Origin: Dickeya dianthicola NCPPB 453
Lineage (GTDB): Bacteria > Pseudomonadota > Gammaproteobacteria > Enterobacterales > Enterobacteriaceae
DNA length: 64,000 nucleotides
Reading direction: 5' to 3'
Assembly (NCBI RefSeq): GCF_000365305.1
Contig: NZ_CM001841.1
Coordinates: 4,287,946-4,351,945 of the forward strand
Made by a program: the position numbers and the translations under genes. The notes beneath the pieces are model-generated. The model ran no database searches. It was not told the DNA's origin and saw only the letters and a program-made list of their open reading frames with translations. This document shows positions 1-8,716 of the stretch, piece after piece (the first letter of the stretch is position 1; every line of letters starts with the position of its first letter).

Positions 1-383
1 ACCTGCTGCGGTTCGAAGTTGGGTTCGCCCATGTTCACCCGCACCAGTTCGTCTTCCGTCACCGACAACACCATGCGGCCGTTATGCGTGCTGACGTTGA
101 TCTCACGTTTGCTGGTCAACCCTTTCAGGCGTACGAAACGGGCAAAGCAGCGAGCGCCGTTGCCACACTGCGCCACTTCGCTGCCGTCGGCATTGAAAAT
201 GCGGTAATGAAAATCCAGTTCGGGATCGTAGGGCGGCTCAACGATCAATAACTGATCGAACCCCACCCCGCAATGCCGGTCCGACAGGCGCCGGATCAGC
301 TCCGGTGAAAAGTAGACATTCTGCGTCACGGCATCGACAACCATGAAATCATTGCCCAGACCGTGCATTTTGGAGAACTGCAT
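1..383 (-). CDS. dapF: Diaminopimelate epimerase, N-terminal part (cut by window edge)
   Basis: DapF interconverts LL- and meso-diaminopimelate, the last step before lysine and the source of the peptidoglycan cross-linking residue; it is cytosolic. The frame is open from the ATG at 383 to the window start and begins [18 protein letters not shown], the standard enterobacterial DapF N-terminus. The first catalytic cysteine lies in the [15 protein letters not shown] segment (about residues 64-78). Only about 127 of the roughly 274 residues are present; the second half, with the other catalytic cysteine, is outside the window. It lies just downstream of lptM on the same strand, the conserved lptM-dapF-xerC order. 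Identity is secure; completeness cannot be judged. Confidence 0.96.
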   Translation of the reverse strand, partial: MQFSKMHGLGNDFMVVDAVTQNVYFSPELIRRLSDRHCGVGFDQLLIVEPPYDPELDFHYRIFNADGSEVAQCGNGARCFARFVRLKGLTSKREINVSTHNGRMVLSVTEDELVRVNMGEPNFEPQQ

Positions 384-471
384 TTCCTGACCCCGCTGCG
401 TTAAACGGGTGCGCCAGAAACCCTGTCGCAACCCGCGAGATTATCTTCAATCACCCTGCGTACCGCGGCGG

Positions 472-636
472 CTACTGCCGGGCGGACGATGCTTGCGGAG
501 CCTGGGTATTTTGCTGCTGCGTTTTTTTAGCCGGAGCCGGTTGCTCTGGCGGAAAATAAAGCGGGCCTTTCAAACCACAACCAGCCAGTGACAACACCAA
601 CAGTGCCAGCGCGCCCTGACGAAAAAGAGTTTTCAT
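472..636 (-). CDS. lptM: LPS translocon maturation chaperone lipoprotein LptM (YifL)
   Basis: A 54-residue outer-membrane lipoprotein. The N-terminus MKTLFRQGALALLVLSL is a signal peptide ending in the lipobox LAGC, followed by GLKGPLYFPP, the signature of LptM/YifL, and a low-complexity Q/A/P tail. In E. coli LptM assists oxidative maturation of the LptD/LptE translocon. I place the start at 636 rather than the upstream in-frame ATG at 654 because this gives the family's usual N-terminus; an AGG lies 10 nt upstream. It is directly upstream of dapF on the same strand and divergent from cyaY, as in E. coli. Confidence 0.92.
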   Translation of the reverse strand: MKTLFRQGALALLVLSLAGCGLKGPLYFPPEQPAPAKKTQQQNTQAPQASSARQ

Positions 637-713
637 TTCGTTAAAACCTGTCATTCAGATACCTATGCTCTCTATAATCGCAGGTGGATCATGAAAATCA
701 ATAGGAATCGAAT

Positions 714-1034
714 ATGAACGATAGCGAGTTTCATCAATTAGCCGACGCGCTGATGCTAAAGGTGGAGGAAACGCTGGATCAATTTGATGGCGATGCGGAT
801 ATCGATTACGAAACCAATGGCGGCGTGATGACGCTGAGTTTCGAAAACGGCAGCAAGATCGTGATTAACCGGCAGGAGCCGATGCATCAGGTGTGGCTGG
901 CGACCAAAGGCGGCGGCTATCACTTCAACTATCAGCATAGCCGCTGGATTTGCGACCGCAGCGGCAGCGATTTCATGGCGCTGCTGGCCCAGGCCTGCTC
1001 GGAACAGAGCGGCGCAGACGTTTATTTCGAATAA
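714..1034 (+). CDS. cyaY: Frataxin homologue, iron-sulfur cluster assembly modulator CyaY
   Basis: A 106-residue bacterial frataxin. CyaY binds iron and IscS and tunes Fe-S cluster assembly in the cytosol. The acidic N-terminal helix ([20 protein letters not shown], then DGDADIDYE) is the conserved iron and IscS-binding ridge, and the beta-sheet region contains the family motif around [13 protein letters not shown] and the SRWICDRSG strand. Length matches E. coli CyaY (106 aa). It converges with cyaA, the conserved arrangement that gave the gene its name. Its last codons and stop lie in the first of three related 15-bp repeats (1025-1076). Confidence 0.96.
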   Translation: MNDSEFHQLADALMLKVEETLDQFDGDADIDYETNGGVMTLSFENGSKIVINRQEPMHQVWLATKGGGYHFNYQHSRWICDRSGSDFMALLAQACSEQSGADVYFE

Positions 1035-1076
1035 AAAAGACTGGCATTTCGACTAAAACAGTTTCGACTAAAACAG
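1025..1076. repeat. 15-bp repeat spanning the cyaY stop codon, three copies
   Basis: The unit TTTCGACTAAAACAG occurs twice head to tail at 1047-1061 and 1062-1076. A third copy with two mismatches lies at 1025-1039 and contains the last two sense codons and stop of cyaY; 7 nt separate it from the perfect pair. It looks like local duplication of the gene end. No function is apparent. Confidence 0.85.
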
Positions 1077-1077
1077 A

Positions 1078-1096
1078 TTGGGGCCGTTCGCCCCAA
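1078..1096 (-). terminator. Short hairpin between cyaY and cyaA
   Basis: A 7-bp GC-rich stem, TTGGGGC/GCCCCAA, with a 5-nt loop lies between the convergent genes. On the minus strand it is followed only by an interrupted T-rich stretch (TCTGTTTTAG), so it is a moderate candidate for the cyaA terminator. Confidence 0.5.
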
Positions 1097-1128
1097 CTGC
1101 CATTCACTACCGAATTTCCCGCACTGAA

Positions 1129-3687
1129 TCAGAGCATCTGCAAGCGCTGGCTCAGCATCGGATTCTTCTTGTCCTCAGATGATGGCGTAACGCATAGGTG
1201 AGACAGCGCGCTGCTGCGAAACGGGATCACCTGCGAGCGGTCGTCCAGTTGAACAATCTGATAGAACTGCGGCAGATTGAAATTGATGAAGCTGGAGCCG
1301 TAGGTAAAGCGGTCGTGCGACGAGGAGTAGAAGCGGCTGACATCGCGCACCAATTCTTCCTTGCTGCCTTCGCAGTGGTGATAGACTTCCACCCGGTTCG
1401 ACTCGTCCAGAATATAGATATTGAACCCCTGATTATCCGGTTGATCTTCAAAGAAGAACTGGATAATTCCCTCGCTGGCGACGCCATCCACCACCGGCGG
1501 CAGATGGATGTGGTTGGTTTCCACCTGAATCGGCAGCCCCTGCAACTTGTTGTTGGAAATCGCGCCGTAGAACTCCACCGCGTTTTCCAGTTTCTGCGCC
1601 GACACGCTCAGGCGTTCGAAGAACAATCCCCAGGTTTCGCCCGCGACTTTCACCGCTTTGAAGCGGCCTGGCTCCAGACGGGTGCTGGACAGACGTAATT
1701 CAATACATTCGGACACCAGTTGCTGCACGCGAGTCCGGATCAGCCCGCGCAAATGCTGGCTGTAACAGAACACTTCCAGCGACTCCGGCAACGCAGCGTC
1801 CTGATGCATTTTGCCAAGAATGGTTTTCAGCGCTTCCAGCATCGCCTGTTCGCCGCTGAAATGCAGGGTGCGCACCTCATTCCAGGAATTGCGGTACAAC
1901 AAATCGATACTGCCGACCAGGCACTGCTGCTGCTGGCCAAAGCTGAAGACGTCCAACTGACGGAAATCGAAATGCACCACCTGATTGCGGAACGCCGCCG
2001 TCGGGTCATGCTCCAGATTGACGATAATCGCCAGATGACGAATCTCGCACGGGCTATACAGCGCTTTCGGCGTGGGGGCCGCCACACGCAGCGGGAAGTG
2101 GCTGGACACATCCGACACCAGCTCCTGCAACCGCGCGATATCGCACAGCTCGTGCCCCTTGATATGCAAACGGGTGGATGACGTCAGCAAACCGTTGAAA
2201 TAGGCCCAGGCCACCAGCTTGTTGAGATAGCGGTTATATTCCAACGGCTGATGGCTGATGATGGCATCCATCGACGGCGCTTGATTGTACAGATACCAGC
2301 CGGAACGGTTGGCGCGCCCCGCCGGAACATAGATAAAGGTCAGATTCGGTTCCGACAGGTCGGGCGAAATCTGCGGGTTCACCAGCGTCACCTTACCCGG
2401 CAACGCCTCGAAAGCGGCATACAGTTTGCGGGTCAGCACCCCGATATCCTGCGGACTGGCGCTGACGCTTAGGTTGTTGCGACGGGCGAAACGGATCAGG
2501 TTGCGATAGCTTTGCATCATCGCATCCAGCAGCTCGTTGTGCGCTTCACGCACCTGCCCGATTTTCCAGTTAGCACGGTTGTCCAGCATCACCAGCCGTT
2601 CGTCGCTCCATCCCCATGCCTGCACCATTTGCGTCAGGATTTGGCGACGCCAGGCGGTGCAGGCGCGCTCGCGGGAGAGTTTCTCACACACTTTGAGGTA
2701 GAAACAGCGACGCACCAGATCCAGCCGGGTCTGGTCATTGACAGCGTTCAGATACTGGGTCACGCGATCCAGCATCATGCAGTAGGGATCCAACCCGAAG
2801 GAAACGATCTCGCCTTTATGCAGGCGCGCTTTGATCTCGCTCGACAGCAAGCGGGTATTGGGGTATTCCCAGGAATAGGCTTCCAGCAACAAAGTCTTCA
2901 GCACCGCCTTGTAGGGCGAGTCGATGCTTTTATACAGTTGCCACAGACTGGCGCCAAAGTACTCTTCCGCCGACAGCGCGCTCAGCCCGCCCAAATCCAG
3001 CCATTCGTTCGGCGCCAGCGCGCCGCGGGCATACAGGGAAAGCACGAATTCATCATAGTGGGCTTCTTCTTCTACCGGCACCATGTTCCACAGAATACGC
3101 TTGCCCGCCATGCGCACCGCGGTGCGGTAAAACTCGTCCAGCAACAGGATATGCTGGGTGGAGCCGCAATCCTCGCCGCCGAGGCTGCCGCTCTCGTTAT
3201 GGCGGAAGCGGTTTTCATCCATCAGGAAGAAGCTGACGTCTACGCCTTGCCCGGCCGCCCATTTTTCCAACAGCGAGCATTTCTGCTGCAATCGCTGGCG
3301 CTCTTCGCCGTCCAGCCAGGATTGGTGGCAGACCCAGATGTCGAGATCAGAGCTGCAACTCTGCCCGATGGACGAGGTGCTGCCCATAGAATAGACGCCG
3401 GTGATCGGCAGTTCGCCCTTGCGATCCGGCGTAGACAGCTCACCCCAACGCAACTCAACGCCGTCGAGATAGTGCTGCTGTTTTTCATCGGGGGAGAAAA
3501 GACAAATGCCGTGCGGAGCCTTGCCTTCCAGATAGCCAGGCATCAGCGGGTGGTGATGATGTAATAAAACTGGCAAAAGACTGTAAACCTGCTGAAAAGC
3601 CGGTTTCATTGCTTCCAGAGCACGATCCACACGCAGTTGGTTGATCGCATCCAGTCTTTGCTTCAGTGTCTCGATGTAGAAGTACAA
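1129..3687 (-). CDS. cyaA: Class I adenylate cyclase CyaA (TTG start)
   Basis: CyaA makes cAMP from ATP and so feeds CRP-dependent catabolite control; in enterobacteria it is activated by phosphorylated IIA-Glc. The protein is 852 aa, against 848 in E. coli. The N-terminal catalytic half has the nucleotidyltransferase-type motif [19 protein letters not shown], and the C-terminal half is the regulatory region. An ATG 51 nt upstream (3738) would add 17 residues, but I choose the TTG at 3687. It gives M(L)[26 protein letters not shown], matching the E. coli start, which is also TTG, and has an AGG 9 nt upstream. A weak start is expected because cAMP excess is toxic. It is divergent from hemC, with a CRP site in the shared upstream region. 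The C-terminal tail after FRSSALSHL differs from E. coli. Confidence 0.97.
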   Translation of the reverse strand: MYFYIETLKQRLDAINQLRVDRALEAMKPAFQQVYSLLPVLLHHHHPLMPGYLEGKAPHGICLFSPDEKQQHYLDGVELRWGELSTPDRKGELPITGVYSMGSTSSIGQSCSSDLDIWVCHQSWLDGEERQRLQQKCSLLEKWAAGQGVDVSFFLMDENRFRHNESGSLGGEDCGSTQHILLLDEFYRTAVRMAGKRILWNMVPVEEEAHYDEFVLSLYARGALAPNEWLDLGGLSALSAEEYFGASLWQLYKSIDSPYKAVLKTLLLEAYSWEYPNTRLLSSEIKARLHKGEIVSFGLDPYCMMLDRVTQYLNAVNDQTRLDLVRRCFYLKVCEKLSRERACTAWRRQILTQMVQAWGWSDERLVMLDNRANWKIGQVREAHNELLDAMMQSYRNLIRFARRNNLSVSASPQDIGVLTRKLYAAFEALPGKVTLVNPQISPDLSEPNLTFIYVPAGRANRSGWYLYNQAPSMDAIISHQPLEYNRYLNKLVAWAYFNGLLTSSTRLHIKGHELCDIARLQELVSDVSSHFPLRVAAPTPKALYSPCEIRHLAIIVNLEHDPTAAFRNQVVHFDFRQLDVFSFGQQQQCLVGSIDLLYRNSWNEVRTLHFSGEQAMLEALKTILGKMHQDAALPESLEVFCYSQHLRGLIRTRVQQLVSECIELRLSSTRLEPGRFKAVKVAGETWGLFFERLSVSAQKLENAVEFYGAISNNKLQGLPIQVETNHIHLPPVVDGVASEGIIQFFFEDQPDNQGFNIYILDESNRVEVYHHCEGSKEELVRDVSRFYSSSHDRFTYGSSFINFNLPQFYQIVQLDDRSQVIPFRSSALSHLCVTPSSEDKKNPMLSQRLQML

Positions 3688-3785
3688 GACGTTTCGCCTG
3701 CTTATCCCAGTGCCTATAAAGAAGCCGTTGTTTTCCAACCTGCCCAGAATAGATATTGGAAGAATGGCGGGCAGATTATTGCTGG

Positions 3786-3807
3786 AAACGTGATCAATCT
3801 AACACCT
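3786..3807 (-). promoter_or_regulatory. CRP-binding site upstream of cyaA
   Basis: Read toward cyaA the 22-bp site begins AGGTGTTAGATTGATCACG. It keeps the TGATCACG half and differs by one base from the CRP site I recall in the E. coli cyaA P2 promoter. CRP-cAMP binding there represses cyaA. It lies about 100 bp upstream of the TTG start. Assignment is by similarity and position. Confidence 0.75.
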
Positions 3808-4012
3808 TGCTGAAAGGGCGTAAAGAAACTAAAGAAAGTCGGATTTGTTTATTGATGCTTCAACGTTGAACACATTATCGCCATTTTGGCCGCCCCCGGC
3901 TACACCCTGGCGGGGTTTTGTCGTTCCCTTCCCTCATCACGACGGCCGGGCAACTGACACCGGCTCGCCTTCAATGGTACGATGGAAAGAAAGGATCAAA
4001 ACGGTATCAAGC

Positions 4013-4954
4013 ATGGTAGACACTATTCTAAGAATTGCCACCCGACAGAGCCCGCTTGCGCTGTGGCAGGCCCATTTTGTTCAACAACGGCTGGAAGCCT
4101 GCCACCCCGGTTTGCGGGTGGAATTGGTACCGATGGTCACCCGCGGCGATGTGCTGCTGGATACGCCGTTGGCCAAAGTGGGCGGCAAAGGGTTGTTCGT
4201 CAAAGAACTGGAGCTGGCACTGCTGGAAAACCGTGCCGATATCGCGGTGCATTCAATGAAGGATGTGCCGGTCGAATTCCCCGAGGGTCTGGGGTTGGTC
4301 ACCATCTGTGAGCGTGACGACCCGCGCGACGCCTTTGTCTCCAACCATTACGCCACGCTGGATGAGCTGCCTGTCGGCGCCTGCGTCGGCACCTCCAGCC
4401 TGCGCCGCCAGTGCCAGTTGCGCGCCCACCGCCCGGACCTGAAAGTCCGCGATCTGCGCGGCAACGTCGGCACCCGCTTGTCCAAACTGGATAACGGCGA
4501 CTACGACGCCATCATTCTGGCGGTCGCCGGGCTGAAGCGCCTGGGCCTGGAAGACCGCATCCGTACCGCAATCAGTCCGGAGCAATCGCTGCCGGCGGTC
4601 GGTCAGGGTGCCGTCGGCGTGGAATGCCGGCTGGACGACGCCCGAACCCGTGCGCTGCTGGCGCCGCTTAACCACGATGATACCGCAACGCGCGTACTGG
4701 CCGAGCGCGCCATGAATACCCGGCTGGAAGGCGGTTGTCAGGTTCCTATCGGCAGCTACGCCGAACTGCAGGACGGCGATACGCTGTGGCTGCGGGCGCT
4801 GGTGGGCGCACCGGACGGCAGCCGCATTATTTACGCGGAACGCCGTGGTCTACGTCAGGATGCAGAGCAACTTGGCATCGACCTGGCGAACGAACTGCTT
4901 GAACGCGGCGCCCGCGATATTCTGCAATCCGTTTATGGAGAAGCCTCGTCATGA
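4013..4954 (+). CDS. hemC: Porphobilinogen deaminase (hydroxymethylbilane synthase)
   Basis: HemC joins four porphobilinogens into hydroxymethylbilane, the linear tetrapyrrole used by HemD. The protein is 313 aa, the usual length. The cofactor cysteine is in [11 protein letters not shown] at residue 242, the position of the dipyrromethane-bearing Cys242 in E. coli. The N-terminus [21 protein letters not shown] is typical. The frame is open upstream to 3845, but the extra 56 residues are not family-like, so I place the start at 4013. The stop overlaps the hemD start by 4 nt (ATGA), implying translational coupling. It is divergent from cyaA and first in hemCDXY. Confidence 0.97.
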   Translation: MVDTILRIATRQSPLALWQAHFVQQRLEACHPGLRVELVPMVTRGDVLLDTPLAKVGGKGLFVKELELALLENRADIAVHSMKDVPVEFPEGLGLVTICERDDPRDAFVSNHYATLDELPVGACVGTSSLRRQCQLRAHRPDLKVRDLRGNVGTRLSKLDNGDYDAIILAVAGLKRLGLEDRIRTAISPEQSLPAVGQGAVGVECRLDDARTRALLAPLNHDDTATRVLAERAMNTRLEGGCQVPIGSYAELQDGDTLWLRALVGAPDGSRIIYAERRGLRQDAEQLGIDLANELLERGARDILQSVYGEASS

Positions 4955-5691
4955 CGATTCTGGTTACCCGTCCCTCTCCTGCGGGTGAGCAGTTGGTAGC
5001 CCGTCTCAGAATGGCAGGCCTGCCGGCCTACCACAGTCCATTAATCGAATTTTCCCCAGGCAGCGAATTATCGCAACTGCCCGCCATGCTGCACGCGCTG
5101 CGCCCCGGCGATCTGGTATTCGCCCTGTCGCAACAGGTAGTGGAATACGCGGACCCGGCGCTATCACGCGCCGGAACCGGTTGGCCCAAAGCGCTCACCT
5201 ATTTTGCGGTAGGCCGCTCTACCGGGCTGGCTTTGCATACCGTCAGCGGTTTGCCGGTACACTACCCGCCGGAACGCGCGACCAGCGAAACATTATTGCA
5301 ATCCCCGGAGTTACAACAGGTAACGGGTAGGCAAGCGTTAGTGCTACGCGGTAATGGCGGGCGGGAACTGCTCGGCGAAACCTTGCAGCAACGCGGCGCG
5401 CAGGTGCGCTACTGCGAATGTTATCAGCGTAACCCGGTGGTTTACGACGGCGCGGAACAATGCCAGCGCTGGCAACGTCTCGGCATCAATACGCTGGTGA
5501 TTACCAGCGGAGAAATGCTGCAACAATTTTATACTTTAGTGCCTGATTATTATCGAACTGCCTGGCTGTCGGGTTGCCGGGTCGTCGTCGTCAGCGCGCG
5601 TCTGGCCGACATGGCCCGCGAACTGGGCTGGCATGATATTCGGATCGCCGATAACGCGGATAACGATGCGCTGATGCGGGCGCTGCAGTGA
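4951..5691 (+). CDS. hemD: Uroporphyrinogen-III synthase
   Basis: HemD cyclises hydroxymethylbilane with inversion of ring D to give uroporphyrinogen III, the branch point to haem, sirohaem and cobalamin. The protein is 246 aa and begins [34 protein letters not shown]. It has the two-lobed HemD architecture, with TSGEMLQQF in the second lobe. It starts inside the end of hemC and is followed 74 nt later by hemX. Confidence 0.95.
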   Translation: MTILVTRPSPAGEQLVARLRMAGLPAYHSPLIEFSPGSELSQLPAMLHALRPGDLVFALSQQVVEYADPALSRAGTGWPKALTYFAVGRSTGLALHTVSGLPVHYPPERATSETLLQSPELQQVTGRQALVLRGNGGRELLGETLQQRGAQVRYCECYQRNPVVYDGAEQCQRWQRLGINTLVITSGEMLQQFYTLVPDYYRTAWLSGCRVVVVSARLADMARELGWHDIRIADNADNDALMRALQ

Positions 5692-5765
5692 TGCCGATCA
5701 TGCCGTCGCGCTGCTAAAGAATAACCCGGACAATTACCATTACCCTGATCATAGGATGTATTCAT

Positions 5766-6893
5766 ATGACGGAACACATTACCTCCCCAACACCCAGCGA
5801 AGAGGTGGCCGAACGGGCTGAACCCACACCGCCGCAAAAATCGTCGCCCGCCTCCGGCGCGCCACGCCACGGTCTTGTTCTGGGCGCCATCGCTATCGTG
5901 GTTTCGCTGGCGCTGAGCGGCGGCGTCTACTATTACGCTCACCAGCAGATGATGCGTCAGAGTATGGCGCAGGCCCAATTGCAGGATCAGCTCGCTGCGC
6001 TGCAAAAACAGCAATCACAGGCGCAGCAGCAGTGGCAACAGACGCTGGATCAGCAGGCAAAAGCTCTGAGCGCCGATGAACAACGGTTGGCGGCCCTGAC
6101 CCGGCAGGCCGGGGAAATGCAGGAAAAACTGGCGACTCTCGCCAACAGCGACTCTAAAACCTGGCTGCTGGCGCAGGCTGATTTCCTGGTAAAACAGGCC
6201 GGACGCAAATTGTGGAGCGATAAAGACGTCACCACCGCCGGCGCCTTGCTCAAAAGCGCCGATGCCAGTCTGGCGGACATGAACGACCCCAGCCTGCTCG
6301 ACGTGCGCCGGGCCATCACCCACGATATCGGCATGCTGGCCGGCGTCAGCCAGATCGATTTCGACGGCATCATCCTTAAAGTGAATCAGTTGGCTGATCA
6401 GGTAGACAACCTGCGGTTGGCTGATACCGATACCGATGAAGCGCCGATGGAAGAAAGCGACTCGACGCTGTCGGCCTCGCTGAGCGAATGGCGGCAGAAC
6501 CTGAGCAAGAGCTGGCACAATTTCCTGTCGGATTTCATCACCATTCGTCGCCGCGACGACAGCGCCGAACCGCTGCTGGCGCCGAATCAGGATGTGTATC
6601 TGCGCGAAAACATCCGTTCGCGCCTGCTGGTCGCCGCGCAGGCGGTGCCGCGCCACCAGAACGAAACTTACCGGCAATCGCTGGAAACCGCGGCGACCTG
6701 GATACGCGCCTACTTTGACGAAAGCGATCCGACCACCAAAGCGTTTCTGGAGCAGTTGGACACGCTGAGCCAGCAGTCGGTGGCGATGGATGTACCGAAT
6801 GAGCTGCAAAGCCAGCCGCTGCTGGACAAACTGATGCAAACCCGGGTCCGCAACCTGCTGGCGCAGCCGTCCGCCAGACCACAGGAGGGCTGA
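5766..6893 (+). CDS. hemX: HemX inner-membrane protein (haem operon)
   Basis: A 375-aa single-span inner-membrane protein. A proline-rich cytosolic N-terminus (about 1-35) is followed by a transmembrane segment (about 37-60, VLGAIAIVVSLALSGGVYYY) and a Gln/Ala-rich coiled coil (about 62-125, including KQQSQAQQQWQQTLDQQAK). The rest is the HemX domain, probably periplasmic. Older annotations call it uroporphyrinogen-III methyltransferase, but it has no SAM-binding methyltransferase motifs and its role is not settled. Only 2 nt separate it from hemY. Confidence 0.93.
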   Translation: MTEHITSPTPSEEVAERAEPTPPQKSSPASGAPRHGLVLGAIAIVVSLALSGGVYYYAHQQMMRQSMAQAQLQDQLAALQKQQSQAQQQWQQTLDQQAKALSADEQRLAALTRQAGEMQEKLATLANSDSKTWLLAQADFLVKQAGRKLWSDKDVTTAGALLKSADASLADMNDPSLLDVRRAITHDIGMLAGVSQIDFDGIILKVNQLADQVDNLRLADTDTDEAPMEESDSTLSASLSEWRQNLSKSWHNFLSDFITIRRRDDSAEPLLAPNQDVYLRENIRSRLLVAAQAVPRHQNETYRQSLETAATWIRAYFDESDPTTKAFLEQLDTLSQQSVAMDVPNELQSQPLLDKLMQTRVRNLLAQPSARPQEG

Positions 6894-6895
6894 AC

Positions 6896-8092
6896 ATGCT
6901 GAAAGTATTGCTGCTGTTTGTGGTGCTGATCGCCGGCATCGTGGTGGGGCCGATGCTGGCCGGCCATCAGGGTTACGTGCTGATCCAGACCGACAATTAC
7001 AACATTGAAACCAGCGTCACCGGGTTGGTTGTCATGCTGGTGCTGTTTCTGCTGGCGTTTCTGGCGGTGGAATGGCTGCTGCGGCGAGTGTTTCGTACCG
7101 GCGCCCGCACCCGCGGCTGGTTCATCGGCCGTAAACGCACCCGGGCGCGTCAGCAGACCAGAGCGGCGTTGTTGAAACTGACCGAAGGCGACTATTTGCA
7201 GGTGGAAAAACTGCTGACCCGCAATGCCGATCACGCAGAGCAGCCGGTGGTGAACTACCTGCTAGCGGCGGAAGCCGCCCAGCAACGCGGCGACGAATTC
7301 CGTACCCGGCAATATCTGGAGCGGGCGGCGGAAATCGCCGACACGAATCAGTTGCCGGTGGATATCACCCGCGTGCGCATTCAACTGGCCCGTAACGAAG
7401 ACCACGCCGCCCGCCACGGCGTAGACCGTTTGCTGGAAGCGGCGCCGCGCCACCCGGAAGTCTTGCGGCTGGCGGAACAGGCGTTCCTGCGTACCCACGC
7501 CTACAGCGCGTTGCTGGATATCCTGCCCGCCATGCGTAAAACCCGGCAGCATGACGAATCCTATCTGGACGAGTTGCAACAGCGCGCCACTATCGGTCTG
7601 ATGGATCAGGCGATGGCGGAAGGCGGCAGCGAAGGGCTGAAACAGTGGTGGAAAAACCAGCCACGTAAAGTCCGTCAGGCGCTGTCAATGCAGGTGGCAA
7701 TGGCCGAACGCCTGATTGTGTGCGATGACCACATCACCGCACAGGACATCATTGTAGACGGGCTGAAGCAGCAGTTTGACTACCGGCTGGTACAACTGAT
7801 CCCCCGGCTCAATGCCGGCCAGCCGGAACCGCTGGAGAAGCTGTTGCGCCAGCGTCTGAAACAGCACAACGATGACGCGCTGCTGCACAGTACGCTGGGG
7901 CAGTTGCTGGCGAAGCATGGCGAATGGCAACAGGCTAGCGATGCCTTCTCCGCCGCACTGGCGCTGCGACCGGACGCCTATGACTACGCCTGGTGCGCCG
8001 ATGCCTTTGACCGACTGAAACGCCCTGAAGACGCAGCCCGTATGCGGCGCGACGGTTTGCTATTAACGCTGCAACCGCCCCACGACGCCTGA
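6896..8092 (+). CDS. hemY: HemY TPR-containing inner-membrane protein
   Basis: A 398-aa protein with two transmembrane helices at the N-terminus (about 2-22 and 41-62) followed by a helical TPR-type domain; the late segment GQLLAKHGEWQQASDAFSAALALRPDAYDYAW is a good TPR unit. This is the enterobacterial HemY family, a haem-operon protein of uncertain function, and not the Bacillus HemY protoporphyrinogen oxidase. It is the last gene of hemCDXY and is followed 8 nt after its stop by a strong hairpin. Confidence 0.93.
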   Translation: MLKVLLLFVVLIAGIVVGPMLAGHQGYVLIQTDNYNIETSVTGLVVMLVLFLLAFLAVEWLLRRVFRTGARTRGWFIGRKRTRARQQTRAALLKLTEGDYLQVEKLLTRNADHAEQPVVNYLLAAEAAQQRGDEFRTRQYLERAAEIADTNQLPVDITRVRIQLARNEDHAARHGVDRLLEAAPRHPEVLRLAEQAFLRTHAYSALLDILPAMRKTRQHDESYLDELQQRATIGLMDQAMAEGGSEGLKQWWKNQPRKVRQALSMQVAMAERLIVCDDHITAQDIIVDGLKQQFDYRLVQLIPRLNAGQPEPLEKLLRQRLKQHNDDALLHSTLGQLLAKHGEWQQASDAFSAALALRPDAYDYAWCADAFDRLKRPEDAARMRRDGLLLTLQPPHDA

Positions 8093-8100
8093 CCAGCCCA

Positions 8101-8126
8101 GACCGGCGCGCTCCAGCGCCGGTCTT
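8101..8126 (+). terminator. hemCDXY terminator hairpin
   Basis: A perfect 9-bp GC-rich stem (GACCGGCGC/GCGCCGGTC) with a 6-nt loop lies 8 nt after the hemY stop and is followed by TTCT. The U tract is short, so termination may be partial. Confidence 0.65.
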
Positions 8127-8167
8127 CTCACACCCCAGATAACGCCATGATTTAGCTAAATAATGGC

Positions 8168-8202
8168 GAAAAAAAAAACGCTTGCCGACCAGCGACAAGC
8201 GT
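8168..8202 (-). terminator. GlmZ intrinsic terminator
   Basis: A 7-bp stem ACGCTTG/CAAGCGT with an 11-nt loop is followed on the minus strand by ten T residues. It forms the 3' end of the GlmZ transcript. Confidence 0.9.
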
Positions 8203-8375
8203 ACAATAAAAATCAGGACTGAAAGACAACTTTAAGGTGCCCCACTCAACGTTACGTCCAACCGCGATGAAGCAGCACTTCATCAATAACCGGACGTTAG
8301 GCACCGTAAATGGCTCTGCGTCATTCCCAGGTTTATGAAGCCGAAGCAAGCATAGAAGGTGGAATGAGCATCTAC
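8170..8375 (-). ncRNA. glmZ: GlmZ small regulatory RNA
   Basis: The minus strand from 8375 begins GTAGATGCTCATTCCA, as E. coli GlmZ does. It contains both landmark blocks: GGAATGACGCAGAGCC followed by a TTTACGGTGC segment, and the 3' base-pairing block AACGTTGAGTG followed by GGCACC. It ends in a hairpin (8178-8184 with 8196-8202) and a run of T, giving about 206 nt against 207 in E. coli. GlmZ, with Hfq, base-pairs with the glmS leader and activates synthesis of glucosamine-6-phosphate synthase; RapZ and RNase E process it. Location next to hemY is also conserved. The recognition is from memory of the E. coli sequence. A 65-aa open frame over the same span is coincidental. Confidence 0.93.
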
Positions 8376-8386
8376 GTTTTTAATAG

Positions 8387-8402
8387 AGCATGAATGATGC
8401 CA
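8387..8402 (-). promoter_or_regulatory. Sigma54 (-24/-12) promoter of glmZ
   Basis: Reading toward glmZ, TGGCATCATTCATGCT has GG and GC doublets with exactly 10 nt between them, as sigma54 promoters require. The GC lies about 12 nt upstream of the inferred 5' end at 8375. In several Enterobacteriaceae glmY/glmZ are sigma54-dependent and driven by the response regulator GlrR; this fits that pattern. Confidence 0.75.
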
Positions 8403-8522
8403 ACTTTAATAAAAACCAAATAAAAAATAATTAACCATTGATAAATAAGGAATTAAATACCAATCCTGGTTTAATTCCAACATCACTAACCTGCTGAAAA
8501 ATCAGGCATTCCTCACCAATAC

Positions 8523-8540
8523 TGTCGCCAATCAGAGACG
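8523..8540. promoter_or_regulatory. Candidate GlrR activator site upstream of glmZ
   Basis: TGTC-N10-GACG matches the TGTC-N10-GACA motif described for GlrR except for the last base, about 150 bp upstream of glmZ, the right distance for a sigma54 enhancer site. A second weaker match (TGTC-N10-CACA) lies at 8619-8636. The rest of 8403-8654 is AT-rich with no gene that I can see. Confidence 0.45.
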
Positions 8541-8654
8541 CCACCAACACCGCCGTTTATATTCTTTAAAATTCAATAAGTTATACGTCTCTCTTTGACG
8601 ACACGAATGCACCCGAACTGTCGCCGAAAAGCCACAACTAGCTTTTAGTTTACG

Positions 8655-8690
8655 ATTCAAACAAAACGGCCACAGATAACTGTGGCCGTT
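8655..8690 (-). terminator. Terminator of the 2SC operon
   Basis: A perfect 11-bp stem (AACGGCCACAG/CTGTGGCCGTT) with a 4-nt loop, followed on the minus strand by TTGTTTG, lies 26 nt after the stop of the deacetylase gene. Confidence 0.8.
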
Positions 8691-8716
8691 GTCATTGATG
8701 GGGGACTGACGGGTTA

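Noticed and set aside
2512..3564. 350-aa plus-strand frame opposite cyaA
   Set aside because: Antisense shadow of the cyaA codons in a GC-rich gene; composition is His/Gln/Arg-rich as expected for such shadows.
8152..8349. 65-aa minus-strand open frame between hemY and the deacetylase gene
   Set aside because: It lies within the GlmZ RNA and its terminator; conservation there is RNA-type.
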